64,000 nt of DNA, taken from assembly GCA_963573315.1 (NCBI GenBank), contig OY752141.1, positions 1,240,001 through 1,304,000 of the forward strand, written 5' to 3'. The notes under the pieces were generated by a model. It saw only the letters and a program-made list of their open reading frames with translations, was not told where the DNA came from and searched no databases. Origin of the DNA: Entomortierella parvispora (taxonomy: Eukaryota > Mortierellomycota > Mortierellomycetes > Mortierellales > Mortierellaceae). Position 1 is the stretch's first letter. Each line of letters begins with the position of its first letter. Below, in pieces: positions 20,986 through 33,846 of this stretch. A program made the position numbers and the translations under genes.

Positions 20986-22113
20986 GCAACGCGGTTCTAT
21001 CCAGATATTAGGTGTAGACAGCTGAATGTCGGTGATGGCCATTACAACTATTGGCTTTTAGAAAAGAAAGGGAAGTTGGGTCCTTGTCCAGAACATTGTC
21101 CGCTGATACCTCTTACCTTCTTCAAAAAGACAGAGGTGACATCAAACGGTGCCATCACATTTTGAAGAAACCATATGGTCTGTTAGGCGGGCTTGGATAG
21201 ATAGAATTCTGATCGAAACAAATAAACACAAAAGGGCAGCAAGAAGACCAGATGCATAGATGACCTTCTCCGCTCAACAGCATGCAGGCTACTTTCCTTG
21301 TCTCTTGCATACACACAGAGTCTTTACCTGCCCTCCGTGTTCTTCCTACACTCTTTCTTTTCCATCCATTCGTAGATTTCGCTTTGTTTGTTTTTAGAAT
21401 AAGAAAGTCGTAAACACCACAGAGGGTGTTGCCAAAAATTGGGTTGGCCCAGACAACAAGCCGAGAGAGAATAAACCCTCTCGTTTGAATAACTCGGAAG
21501 TCTTGGACAGGTCAACCACCAAAAATACTGTTCATACAAAGTCGTACCCAGTCAAGCATTCGGAAAAAAGAAGGGGGATAAAGTAAAAAAGACAAGTGAA
21601 TGCTTTCCAAGGGTCCGGCTGGTACAAGAACAACTATTTTTCCATTATAAATGGGGAGCCCAGCGGTGACATTCTCGGAACAGGATCCTCACTGAATATC
21701 AAACGCCTTCTCTAGTTGAACTTTTTCCCAGATCGGGCCTTACTTTTCTTCGTTTTCCTCGGGACATGTCCTTTAATGCGAAAAGGCAGATTTGTGTGAT
21801 TCTTTTTTCTAAGAAAAACAAGAAATGTTGACCGCCTGCATGCACTTCAAATACTGCGGCCACAAAAAAAAAAAAAAAAAAAGTGACGTGTGACACTCTT
21901 TTTTATTTCTGCTCAGCCCAATTCTGCAGCCCATGCGATCAACGTGTCTTCCTGGTTCTACTTCTCCGTCTAATGCATGCATGCATGACTCTCATTCACC
22001 CCACACAAGGAGACCAGCTCATCCCCACAGAGACAGGACACCATCCCTTCAGCTCTTCCACACGAGCCTCATCCAGGAAGCAGGAACAGACAGACAGCCC
22101 ACGCGTGCCCATA
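20986..22113. other. second arm of the old duplication; promoter of the PPP1R21-like gene
   Basis: About 21025-21050 resembles the last codons and stop of the secreted-protein gene at 13289 (TGTCGGTGATGGCCATTAC versus the 3' end of that gene). 21060-21510 resembles 13796-14170. A TATA-like box at 21646 has no gene behind it. A 19-base A tract is near 21864. No intact gene is seen. Confidence 0.5.
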
Positions 22114-25100
22114 ATGAATGACTCGGAAGAACTGGCCGAGAAGTACCACAAACTCTTTCAGGACTACACGCGGTATGGCCCTCAGCTTGCTCTCTATACT
22201 ACAGGGGAGAGCATGCCCCCCCGATAATGGCCGGGGATGACATATGGATCGCCCATACTCTTGGAGTTCCCTGACCTGTGGAGAGAAAGAAAACGTTGGA
22301 TCCGCTGACCTTTCCCTCGCTCTTTCCAAATTAGCATTAAAGCCCAACAGTCGGTCCTGAAAAAGGCGGTACTCAAGGTACGTGGTCCTAGTCGCGAATT
22401 TGAACGACTCATTGCGAGAGTGGTGAGAAAACAATGTTGATAATTTTGCCCCTCTCCTGTTCATGCTGATTTCATCTCGTAGGAACAAAGCGAGAATGCC
22501 GCTATACAGGCAGCCATGAAGGAGAAGGAGCAGGAGGCCAGAAAGGTGAGGACAAACGTTTTGCGATACGACAAAAAATGGAATCCCCTTCTTATCACGT
22601 ATGCCAACTCTGATTCTAAACTCTGTATTTCGTCTTTCATCCTAGTCATTGCAAGATCTGGACCTGCTGTCGTTCCACAACCAACGACTGACAAAGCGTA
22701 TAGAAAGTCTACAGAACTTGGCCACTGCGGTAAGTGACCGCAAGTATTCTTTTTTCTGGATGCTGGACAAATAGGCCATTCAGCGCCAAATGGAGCGGTA
22801 GTACGCAGACCACATAAACTAACCCGTCGACCTGTTCTTCGACATCTGATGAAATAGAAACAAGGAGGATCTTGGCTCATGGGAGGAGGGTCCGTCAAGA
22901 AGGAGCTGGAACAGTCCCAGTTGACGTTGGAGGCACTGACCATCGATCTGCAGGCAAAAATTGAGGAGAATGGTATGTCTCGGTCACTGTGACAACTGGA
23001 ACTGGATCACGATATGCCTTCCTTCTTTGCTTGCCCACCGAATTTTGCCTGCGATTTTGACGATTTTTAATTTTGTAGAAAAATTGCATCAGCAATTATA
23101 CGAGATCAATGCATTATACCCAAGGCATGTCACAGAACTTCAGGGCAAGATCCAGACACTCGAAAATCAGAATGCAGAGTTACAGGTATCCCACGTTCTG
23201 CATCTTGACAATCTGCTGCCTGACCTTCAGTACTCATCTCTATTTTTGTTGATTTTTGCTCCATACAGTTGGACGTTGAACGCGCAAGTGTAGCCAATGA
23301 AGATACGATCACCATGATCCGCAAGGAGAAGCTGGACAAAGAGAAGGAACTTGGCACCATTCGAGACGCGCTAGCAGAGTATGTGGACCTGCAATAGAAA
23401 TGGAATCGCTATATACCTACGTGTTGGACGAGAGTAAAGTACTCACAAAGTCAAAATCTCCCCCAATAGTCAATTGAAAGAAGAACAGAGGACAACTCTG
23501 TCGCTACGCGAGAAACTGAGCCAACTCGAAAATGAGATTGAACGTCTCGCCAAGCTCGAGGTGGAACTTGAGGCCCTTCAGAAAGAACATGCCAAGGTTA
23601 AGGGAGAGCTCGAGACTTTAACTTGGGTCGCGTCTGAATTCACTCAACTCCAAGAATCCTATACAAAGTTGGAAGGAACCAAGATCCAGATCGAAAAGGC
23701 GCATGCTCAGTTGCAGCAACAACTGGCTTCCGTGAAGCAAACCGAAGAACAACTACGCAATACTTTGGCGCGAGAGCAAGAAGGATCGAAGGCATTGCAC
23801 GAAAAGAATCAGAGAATCTTGAAAGATTTGGAGGCTGTCCGTGGTGAGGCCTGGAGTCGAGAACAGGGTCAAGCGAATGAGATTGAAAGACTAGAGACGG
23901 AACTTACCAAAGTGCTCAAGGAACAAGAAGAGCTGCAGAAACAGTATGAAGATCTTAAAATTGCAGAGGCCTCTGCCAAGGAAGGCGAATCCCAAAGGAA
24001 GGCTGAGCTGGCCAAGGATCTCTCTGGTAAAGAATCAAGTCTCCAAGCGGCTGAAGTGCGAGTCAAGGAACTGGAGAACTTGAAGGTTCAACTGGAAAAG
24101 GAGCTCGAGGAAACAAAGGCGACCTTGGAGACCACAAAGACCAAGCTGGCCCAGGCTGTAGCGGCTACAGATGCAGCAGGGAAAGCGTCCGAGACGACAG
24201 CTCCAGCAATCATGAAAGCAGAGGTGACCGAAGAAGACGGCAGCAAGGATCAGGCTGACATCACTGGAGCCGATGATGAAGGCCATGCAACTGAAGAAGA
24301 TGGGGCGGGGAAACCAAAGGCACCACTCTCAAAGAAAGCAAAAAAGAAGAAGGCGGCAGCTGCTGCTGCAGCGGCCGCGGCCGCAGCCGCCATTGCCTCA
24401 AGCGTGAGCAAAGATGTCCCAGTCGAGGAGAAGGAAGCAGCGGAGCAAAAGCAGGTTGTTTCGAATGATACCCATGAAATCAATGAAGCAGCAGTTGCAG
24501 CAGCTATCAAGGCTGGAGAGGAAAAGATTCGCCAGCTGGAACTGGCTCAGAAAGCCGTGGAAGATTCACTAAAGAAGGAAGTCGAGTCTCTCCGCACTCA
24601 AATGGAGACAGCAGAAAATCGCAACTCTTCGACGGCCGAGCAGTTGAGGGCTGCTCAAGGTAAAGAAGCACAGCATGACGATTTTATACCTGTTGGCCAT
24701 TAAATAGCCATGGACATGGACAAAGCTGACCTCCTCTACCTTTTTAAAATTTATAACTATAGCTTCATTGGAGGCAATCAAGGACGAGAAGGCATCTCTC
24801 TCTAGTTCATTAGAAATGCATGTAGACATGACGATCCAGCTTCAGCAAGAGATTGACGATCTGAAAGCTCAGCAGGTAAAAATGAGAATGAGAATTACCA
24901 CTGTAATACCATCATTTACGATTAGAAAAAGTGAATGACTTTACTTAATGACAATATTTTTGCAGTCAAAAACGCAGAGCGTGACCTCTAGCCCCAAGGG
25001 TGCTTTCAAGAAAGATTCTCCCGCTCCCACTGCAGTTGAAGATGATGACAAGCCGCTTAGCCGTAACCGACAAAAGACAGGAAGCCCCAACGGGTCCAAG

Positions 25101-25836
25101 GACGTCGGATCGCGGGCTGCAACACCAGTCCCATCCGAAGCGACTGCGGCTCCTGCATCAGCTACCAGTGTTCAGGACGAGTCTACTCAAGTTGAGCATG
25201 CCGAGGTTGTCGATAAAGGTGTGCAATCGACACAAATTGAGATGGCGGACGAAAGTACCCAGGCGGATCTTGTTGTCGCTACGCCAAGCCCCGAATCTGT
25301 AGATGTCACTGCTGCTGGGGATGGTAAAAAAGCGGACGTTATCAAGGCGCATCCCGAGAAACCATCGCGGCGGTCCGTCCTGATGGAAGATTCAGCACAA
25401 TCGACGGTAGCAAGCTCTGTAAGTTATCTCTGAAAAGAACCAACAAATAAGGAAGTCACTTTGAACTGTGAACGCTGGCAACTGCATACTGCATACTAAT
25501 GACTCGTTTTTTTTTTTTTTTTTTTTTTTTCTTTTATAGAATCAAGCAAATCGTGAACACTTGATCAAGAAGCACTACGAAACCAAGATACAAAACGTTA
25601 CAGAGCAACTCCAGGTGTCGGATGGACGGTATGCACGACTTCATCGCGAGTTTGGAATGCTAAAAGATCTGCTAATGGAGACGGTGCAGCAAAAATCGAA
25701 TCTCCAGAAGCAAATGGATCAGCTTCAGTCCAAGAACAATCAACTTTTGGAGGATCTAGCATCCGAGAAAGAGCGTTTCAGAGCTCAGGCCGACTCCATG
25801 GCGCAATTCATGGACAGCCTTCCCCAAGGTCGTTAA
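22114..25836 (+). CDS. PPP1R21: PPP1R21 (KLRAQ/FERRY-subunit) homologue, long coiled coil
   Basis: Eleven exons: 22114-22172, 22335-22377, 22483-22545, 22646-22729, 22858-22972, 23079-23185, 23269-23378, 23470-24659, 24763-24875, 24966-25418, 25540-25836 (877 aa, all phases agree). The N terminus (ELAEKYHKLFQDYTRIKAQQ, VLKKAVLKEQ, LLSFHNQRLTKRIESLQ) follows the KLRAQ region of PPP1R21. AKIEENEKLHQQLYE and the C-terminal NREHLIKKHYETKIQNVTEQ also align with it. In animals PPP1R21 is an endosomal coiled-coil scaffold, a PP1 regulator and subunit Fy-2 of the Rab5 effector complex FERRY. The large central exon is almost wholly heptad-like and carries a Lys-rich then poly-Ala patch (nt about 24330-24395). 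Another golgin-type protein is the alternative, but both ends fit PPP1R21. Confidence 0.8.
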
Positions 25837-26006
25837 GAGTTTTGTTGTATCGAAAAAAAATAAATGTCTCCTCGCCCAACTCCTTTTTGTATCTTTGGAG
25901 GTGTTCTCTAAGTAGATGAGCTCAGCTCGTTTATATAGTTTTTGGAGATTTTGACCATGGGAGGGTAAAAGGAAAGAGAAGGATGGGGGATCGGGAGGGA
26001 TATCTG

Positions 26007-27606
26007 TTAAGCTCGACTAAAGTAGTTCATGGCCTGCTTAAAGCCCTTGATCTTGTTACATTGCTCCTTCAAGTTGCTGCTCTTGGGTTGATCCCATTGG
26101 TTGGCTTGGACAAACGACCTCGAGTACCGGAAGCAGGCCTCTTCCTGGAAATTTTGATAAAGCTTCCTGTTGTACTTGCGCTCCTGTTTCCGGGTCTCTT
26201 CCTTGTACGGGTGGGATTGATGGATTACGAAATCCTTGGGGAGAACATAGTAATCAACGCCAGAAATATAGATTTCAAAGAGGCAGGCCTAAAAAATTGG
26301 TTTTTCAAGGTATGATGAAAGTGAGTGGGAATAATCTTGGCGTAACACGCACAAAAGGTGATTTCACATTCAACCAAAAACAAGAAAACTGATGGACTTA
26401 CAGCTTTGTTGGCACCATAGCCCACGAAACGTTCATCGCACCAAGGAGTGCCTTCCTTCCTGAGAATGATATAGGGTTCGTACGAATGCTGATAGCTCGT
26501 GACCTTGTAAACTTGGTCCGTCCTGTACCAATGCTCATAGTTGGTCCCGTTGTGACCTTTGGGAAAGAAATCGTGAAAAGTGGTAATCTTTTTTTCCTGC
26601 ACCAACTTGATCAGAGTTTCCTTGTCTTTGGGAAAGGTTGCAGAATCTACGCCGTCCTCCTGATTAACATATTCAAACGCGGGCAAGACCACGGCTTTTC
26701 CTTCCTGCATCACCCTCCGGGCCTCTGGATCCAGCGAGAGGTGCTGTTGAAGGTTTGTGCAGATGTGAAAGTCGACTAGAAGGGGAAAAGGGAAGAATCC
26801 TCGATGTTAATACTTTTCTTGCTGGCAGAAAAGGGTCGCTTGTGACAGTCCAATCTCTTTCTTTTGCATACCATCGAGCATCATGAAATAATTTGACCGG
26901 GCAAAGAAGCGAGCCACATTTCGCCACATGTTGAACTGTCGATTGAACTTGTCCACGACCACATGCACGTCTACAAACTCCTTCATGTACGGGTTTGAAT
27001 TGTACATCTCGTGTAGTTTTGCCAAATTCTCGTCCCGATCGTCGTCGTCGTTGATATGAATGCTGACCGAGATGGGGCCCTGGTAGTTGGTGACGAGTTT
27101 ACTAAAGACTGGGTAACGGTCAAAGGTGATCAAGGTCGTGATCGTGACGGATTCTGGATCAAAGTCTCGGACGGCTTTGAAGTAATAGGGCAAGACCTTG
27201 GAGGGTTGCATGGCGTTCGCAAACACTTTGTGGATCACTACATCTTCATCCACTTTATGATCCGGATGCTTTTCCGATGCTACTCGTCGTTGAAAGAAAA
27301 GAAAAGAAACAAAAAATTAATCTTTGATAAGACAAGGTATTAATACCCCTCCAGCCCACCCCGTGCGCGAGGTTTATCCTTACTCTTCCATTCTACAATC
27401 TGATCTGAATAGACAATTGAATCCATTTCAAAGATAGCCTGGCTAGGTTCTGTCAACATTCTGGGTCGGATGTCCTGCACCGTTCCCGCGGGGGAGGAGG
27501 AAGAATAAGAGGTGATGCCGTAATGAACAGTGTAGAGGACGGATCCAGTGAGGTAGGCCAGTACACCGAGCCTCAATAGCTTGGCTATTGGTTGTGGAAT
27601 CCCCAT
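26007..27606 (-). CDS. LARGE-like glycosyltransferase (GT49), type II membrane protein
   Basis: Four exons on the minus strand: 27360-27606, 26872-27279, 26402-26775, 26007-26288 (436 aa). The first acceptor has two neighbouring choices (after GAG or after TAG) that differ by one codon. A short cytosolic end and a hydrophobic anchor (LLRLGVLAYLTGSVLYTVHY) suggest a Golgi type II protein. The luminal domain has TLITFDRYPVF, GPISVSIHINDDDD, RQFNMWRNVARFFARSNYF, the DxD-like MMLDVDFH, ATFPKDKETLIKLV, EGTPWCDERFVGYGANKA and DFVIHQSHPY. These match the glycosyltransferase family of LARGE/B4GAT1 (CAZy GT49). Sugar and acceptor in fungi are not known to me. The gene is convergent with PPP1R21, 170 nt apart. 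Confidence 0.85.
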
Positions 27607-28410
27607 GGCTAGTTTTCTTTGAGTTCCCGATCTAAAAAGGAACAAACAACAAACAGCACGAGGATAAAGAAGAGAGACAGGCACAAGAAAGGGTCAATTT
27701 ACGGGTTGACGGGTCAACTGAACCATGGTTCAGAAAAGGGTCCAAGCACTGGGGAGAGAGAGGGGACAGAGTGAAACAAGGCTGTCTTGTGTGCTGTCTC
27801 TGTGTCTGTCTGTCCCTCCGTCTGTTTCTCGCCATGGTCCTTGTCCTTGTCCTTGTTCTAGGTCCTTGTCGCGGCAGTTGACCCCATCATGCCAGGAGAG
27901 GTGTCCATTCCTTGTTCAGAGGATGAGATGCAGATGAATGGGGGGTGGTGGAGGGTTACTCCAAAAACGTACTCTTGCTGTTGGTTGGTGTGTGGAACAG
28001 AGTGTCAGTTCAGGGCGAAAACTGTGCGGGGGCACACACTGGAGGGCGATACGAGGGCGGGAAAGGATGAGAGAATGGATAGATGGACAAAGCCAGTTGA
28101 AGCCAGAGTGAAGCCGAGCACGAGATGGAAGGATGCAGTTGCAGATGCAGAAAGAAAGCAAAGAGAAGAAGAGAAACGAGGAGAGCACGCACTATCGGAC
28201 TCGCTCTCTCTTGAGGCCAACGGCTCTCGTTTTTTTATTTCCTTTGCCCCCTCTTTCCCTTTTTGAGAGCGCACATTCCGTTTGGACACTTGGACTCTCT
28301 TGAGTTTCTCTCTCTCTCGTCGTGCATCCATCACACACGCACACACACTCAGCGACACATTCGCAATTTGGTGGCACTGCACGTGACCTCGAGGCGCAGG
28401 TCTTTCTTGA
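27607..28410. other. divergent promoter between GT49 and RTP1
   Basis: About 800 nt between two divergent starts. It is biased in base composition, with a CT/GT-rich patch at about 27780-27830 and CA repeats near 28330. No coding region is supported. Confidence 0.5.
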
Positions 28411-31400
28411 ATGTTCGTTTCCATGCAAGTCTCCTCATGCCTCTCGACCATGAACAAAGTGCATTCGGAAGACCGGACCAAAGCCACCGCGGCCGACACG
28501 GACATGGACGTGATCACAGCTGAGAGTAGCTCCATGGGCGCTGCTCACGCCATGCCAAAGGAATCGGCGTCGGTCGACCCCGTTCAAGTGCGCTCAAAAG
28601 CACTGGAAGCGGCTATGAAGCTGGATCTTAGGAAGATGCATGCCCTTGTGGGACAGCAGGTTGATATGAAGAATCGTACGTTTCATCACTTATGCTCTTT
28701 GGGATACAATATGTTAAAGATTGCTCTCCTCGTGCGTATTTGTCACCCTCTACTACCTTACTCAACTACTCATTGTTTTTTTTCTTGATCTGTCTAGTGG
28801 ACGACGTTCTCTCACAGAGGCTGAAGGATTTGGAATCAATCAAGGCCAACCTAGTACCAAGGAATGACGCTATCCCTGAATCACAGCTCACTGACGTACT
28901 GGGATCATCGGGATCAAAAGTAGAATGTGAAAAGGGCTCACCTTCCACAACGACAGCCGAACACAGCATGATGGATGTACGGACGCGATTCGTCCAAGAA
29001 TCTGTTCAGATATTGACTAGTTTAGAGTCAAATCTTATGTCAATTGTTAAAGATCGAGGTATGCAAATGCAGCCACCAGTGAAGAAAACGTATTGCAAAG
29101 CCAGAAATCTCACAACCCCCACTTCTGATATTTGTACGTGAGCTAGACGCCAATGACCCTACGAACGACAAGGAGATGCTTGGACTCATGGATCAAAGGA
29201 TGATTCACACCATGTTGGAAATCGTAGTGTGTTGGGGAATTTACCCCTGTTTACTTCCTGGCGTCGGCATGCCATTGGATCGCCGTGTCAGGTCAAACAT
29301 TGTTCAAAAGGATCTCTTTTCAGGACGGCCACAAGCAAAAGGAACAATAATTTCCTCAGTAGACCTGATACAGTCCACCAATACGCTTTGGTCTATCATC
29401 GAACCGCTCACCAGAATCACCGTCGCCTATTCTCCAAAAGTCACGCGATTCACTACTCTCGGGAGCATCCTAGCCAGTCGACATGTGCCCGATTTGTACG
29501 CAGCGCTACTTCAACTAGCCTATCGACCGTTACCCAAACCGCTCGATTCGTCGACAGTACTCGGACCTCAACCTCACTCTAATCAAGACCGGGATGAGGA
29601 GACCCGGCGATTAGAACAGTTGAAGGCGCAAAGTGCAAATCTATTTCAGAATCTGTTTTGGAACACTGAGGCCTCGCGCTCCTTGGAGTCTCTGACCATT
29701 CTTTTGTCGACATCTTCACCAACACATCCGACACCTGTGTGGATGAAGGCCATCAGCGGACGATTTCTTTCACAAATCCTACTGCGTCCTGGAGGTGTAC
29801 GAGTTGTGCTCGAGTATATGCAAGGAGGCACCGACACTGTCAAGCTGGATCAGCTGGAAAAGATTGCTCGATTGGTCACGTCTGTGCCTACTCAGATGAC
29901 TTCTGCTCCTCAGAATTACTACAGGATTATTTGCCCAGAACTTCTTGACATCTTGGAAAGGAATTTGCAGGTCCCAGGCGATCCACAATTTTCAAAGTAC
30001 AGGACCACCCCCCCGAGTCCGATTTTGGTTCAGACAGCGACGTTTGTGGTGGGCAAGTTGCTGAACAAGAGCCCTGCTCTTTGTCAGGTCGAGATTGTGG
30101 CGCGTGAAGTAGAGCCGCTCTGGAAGTGGGGTACTCGCAGTCCGCGCAGAGAACCTGAGACCACGGACACCATCTCAAAAATATCAAGCGACACAATGAG
30201 CACCAAGACAACGCGCTCTTCATTAATTACTGTCGTGGATGACGGGGACGAGGATGATAACACACTCGATGAGCTGAGTGCCATGGATCCCGAGGTGGCC
30301 TCTGAATACGAGGTGACCAAGGCCGTTCTTTTCTTGCACAGTTTTTTGGTGGGAAATGAGCCTTCTCCGCCACTCTTCCAGGCTTTTCTAGCCCAGTCAG
30401 CCCAGGGACTCTATCAACTGTACGAATACCTGGCACAGACACGATCTGTCTGGAGAGAGAAAGCCAAAGAGACCCTAGTGGTCTATCTGCGGATTTTGGA
30501 CCCCAAGGAGGCGATCGAAGTTTTAAAGGCGATCGTGATGCGAAGGCGTGTACCCTTGCAAGGCTCGAAACCATGGCAAAACATAATGACGACGGACGGA
30601 AAGACAATTCCTGAACTGGTGGAAATGGGATCTGCAGGAGAGTGCTACTTTGCTCCAGGATCGACAGGCGGGGCTATGTTACGAAAGCGAAGGTAAGACA
30701 CAGCGGGAAGGGAGAGAGAACTTTCTGTCTGGTTGCACATGACAAAGTGTTTCCTGGCCTCTGTTACTGATATCAACTCATGGGACGTGTATAGGACTCT
30801 GGATTCGAGCGCAGCTACACAATTGGAACTGGATGTGGACGTGTTCCTAGACTTTTTGAGCGAATTGGAGGCTGCAGGCCACGAAGGTGAAATCACGGGA
30901 GATGTTTACATGTACTTGCTGGACGAGTACCAAGCTGGAAAGGCGCGAGGGGCCAATGTCATTTCTCCAAGAAGGTATTTTCTTTTTATTTTTGGGCGAT
31001 TGGCGGGTTTCTGGTTGTCAATGAGAGAGATGAATAGAAACTAACTCTGATGTGTTTTTTCTTGCAATATTTTAGAATGCTGACGATGCTTCAGCTTATC
31101 CTGAACATGACACAAAAGTTGGGACCGAGCATCATGCGCAAAGTGACACAGATTATTGGGCTTGCCAACAACATTTTGGAGCATCAAGGGAGCTCAGGAG
31201 ATCTAGACGACGACGAGGAAGAGGAAGTCAATGGCAAGATCAGAGCTGATAATGAGGATGATGGAGAGGCCGATATGGAGCTCTTGGGTTTGGTCTTGAC
31301 TCTTTTGTCCGCTATCCTCAATGGTGTGTATACCTCAAGCGAAGCCATTTTCATTTCCACAAAACAAAGGAGGGACGCTAATCACCTTTTATTGATTTTA

Positions 31401-32662
31401 TTGATTTTATTGATGTCTTCTTAGAAAATGAGCATTTGTCTCAACAGGACCGACATTTGTTGGCCTTGACTCTTGTTCACATGAAACAGCTCTCGAACCA
31501 TCCCATGATTGAGATTCGAAGAGTTGCCCACGACTTGCAGACTCTGATCCCTACTCGACTGAGCGACGGTGGACAGGACAAGGATCTTCCCAAGAAGACA
31601 CCCATGGAGATAGAGATGGAAAAATACGCTTCAGCTCTGGCAGCGCTGCAGGATCAGTTGCTACCGGTTCGAGCTCACGGCCTCCACATCCTGCGAGAGA
31701 TGATCCTAGCCAAATCAGTGGTGTTGACGGGCTCTGAACGAGAGTTGGATCACTCGCTGGATATCTTTGTGCAGCATGTACAGGAACCGGACTCATTCAT
31801 TTACCTCAACGCCGTCAAGGGTCTGGCCGCCCTGACAGATGCCCATGGACCCGAAATTTTGAAAAAGTTGATGCGGATCTATGCCAATGAGGATGGACAA
31901 CAAAAGTTGGACACCCGACTTCGAATTGGTGAGGCCTTGGTGCAGACTGTTCAACGCTGTGGTGAAGCTTTGGGAGGTTATTTGGACGCGTTGTTGCCGG
32001 GACTGTACAAGGTGATGAATACTGCCATGGATCCAGAGATGGCCCAAGCTCGAGAGGCAGAAAGAGCCAGGAAATTGCAGCAAAACAAGGAAAAGAGGTC
32101 CTCGGAGGCGCTGTTGACCTTTGAAGAAAAGCAGGCTAAATGGAAGGCTGAGCGCTTGGAGCAAAAGAAGGAGAATGGCGGTCAAGGCGGTGCAGAGGAT
32201 GAGGATGAGGACGAGGTTGTAGACTCTGTGTCTTTGCTGCGGTCGAGTGCATTGACCATCTTGGCCACGGCGGCCGAAAGTTGCCCCACAGCTTTACTCC
32301 CTGAAATGAGGTACCTTGTGGATTGGATCCTATCAATCTTGGACTTGGACCGGCAGGTGGAGGTGAGACGTGCGGCTACTTTAGTCCTGATTCTTTTGTT
32401 CCGGGCCCTGGGATCGGGTACGCTCTATCGGGTGGAAGGCGATCAACTCAAACGGGCATTGCGCACTCTGAGATATATCGAGCAAGTCGATGAGGATCCG
32501 TTGACGCGCGCCCAGGCAAGAACTGCCATTGCGGATTTAGATGCCATCGTTCGGTCAGAATTGGGGTCGTCTGCCTCCTCTTCCTCTTCCTTTTCAGGTC
32601 CATTTGGAGGAGGATCTGGAATGACGACGGGATCTGGCATTAACGAGATCCGATACAAATAA
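28411..32662 (+). CDS. RTP1: RTP1/TANGO6-like HEAT-repeat protein (RNA polymerase II nuclear import)
   Basis: Six exons: 28411-28675, 28798-29058, 29147-30692, 30795-30974, 31076-31323, 31425-32662 (1245 aa). ATGs at 28423 and 28450 are also possible starts. The protein is mostly alpha-helical. It shows the family's C-terminal signature PDSFIYLNAVKGLAALTDAH and later EVRRAATLVLILLFRALG, typical of the RTP1_C regions of yeast Rtp1 and animal TANGO6. Yeast Rtp1 helps assemble and import RNA polymerase II, so a cytoplasmic assembly or import role is inferred. Acidic loops occur near codons from 31210-31270 and near 32200. The gene is convergent with the THEM6-like gene, 141 nt apart. Confidence 0.8.
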
Positions 32663-32803
32663 ACCGTGGCTTCTGTTTGGTTTACAAAAAAAATGTCTAT
32701 ATTTTGAAGTGCTGGATATATTATATAAGGAGAATATGTGGCAATGTGAAGAGGAGAGGAGAGGAAAGGGAAGTATTCTATTGTTATTATTTTCTGTCGA
32801 GTT

Positions 32804-33846
32804 TTACTCTTGCAAGAGCATGGTTTCGCAGAGATCCAGGGCGTTTCCGACAGCGGCAGCCCTTCCATTCCAGCCTCCAAAGGACTTGAACTCGAGATCC
32901 TCCTTGGGCCACAAGACCACGTTACCGTTCTCGTTCTTTGAGCTGGCCTCCAACTCGCGCATCTGGGACACATCATGACCGACCATCTCCAAGGCATCCA
33001 AGAAGGGGATGGTCTTGTTCTTCCAAGAGCCACCAGCGTATTTCAAGACAAACTTGGAGATGCCGATGGCGCAGAGGGTTTGATCCGAAGTGGATTTCGT
33101 CTTGGAAGGGGTATAGAGACGATGTTCAATCACGAACCACTTTTGGTTCCAGGTCAAGAGTCGGGTTCGAATCTCGTACGACTGGAAAAGGGTGATTTCC
33201 TTTCGGAACCACATCTGGTTGCCACCCAACGCAAACGAGATCTTGCGGAGGGGGTGCAATGGCAGGACCGTGGGTCCCAAGAGCGAGGTCACGTACTTGA
33301 CACGAGCATAGTCGCAGTTCTTGCCGTAAGAGCTGCAATAAAAATAAACGAGAGAGAAAAAAAGGTGGAGAAAGAAAGTCAGCGCGATATGAAAAAAAAA
33401 AAAAAAAAAAAAAAAATGTGGAGAAATCAAATGAACCAGGGGAACAAGATCTCCCTCCACGTCGCTGTCTCCTTCCTCATTGCTCCTTTGGTCCTGTTCC
33501 CTTTTTTTTACCTGTTTGAAAAGTGAAAGTTGAGATCGAGATCATCGACCCAGACGCGTTCGCGAACAATGCTGGTGTCTGTGGGCTTGATCCGGAATCC
33601 TTTGCCGTGGCGGATCGAGTAGAGTTGAACGGCGGCGATGCGGAGACCCATCTTGGCGTGGAAGACGCCAGGGATGGATTTGAAGTTGAGGAGCAAGACC
33701 ACGAGGATCAGGCGTCGGAGGTGTTTGCGAACCATGGCCTGATGAGGGCGGACATGCTGAAAGTAGAATGAGATGAGGTTGGCGGCGTACTGCAGCATTG
33801 GTGCAGGCATCTTGAGCAAGATCTTGTTCATGGTGGATGGCGGCAT
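32804..33846 (-). CDS. THEM6-like hotdog-fold (4HBT) protein
   Basis: Two exons on the minus strand: 33512-33846 and 32804-33332 (287 aa). A hydrophobic N-terminal segment (RRLILVVLLLNFKSIPGVF) suggests membrane attachment. The following part has VWVDDLDLNFHFSNSSYGKN, ARVKYVTSLL, ALGGNQMWFRKEI and YEIRTRLLTWNQKWFVIEHR. These are the marks of the THEM6/thioesterase-like branch of the hotdog superfamily. In this family the catalytic activity is often unproven, so acyl-thioester hydrolysis is only the family expectation. The single intron contains an A/T homopolymer of about 25 nt (33392-33416). A downstream ATG at 33831 could also be used. Confidence 0.82.
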
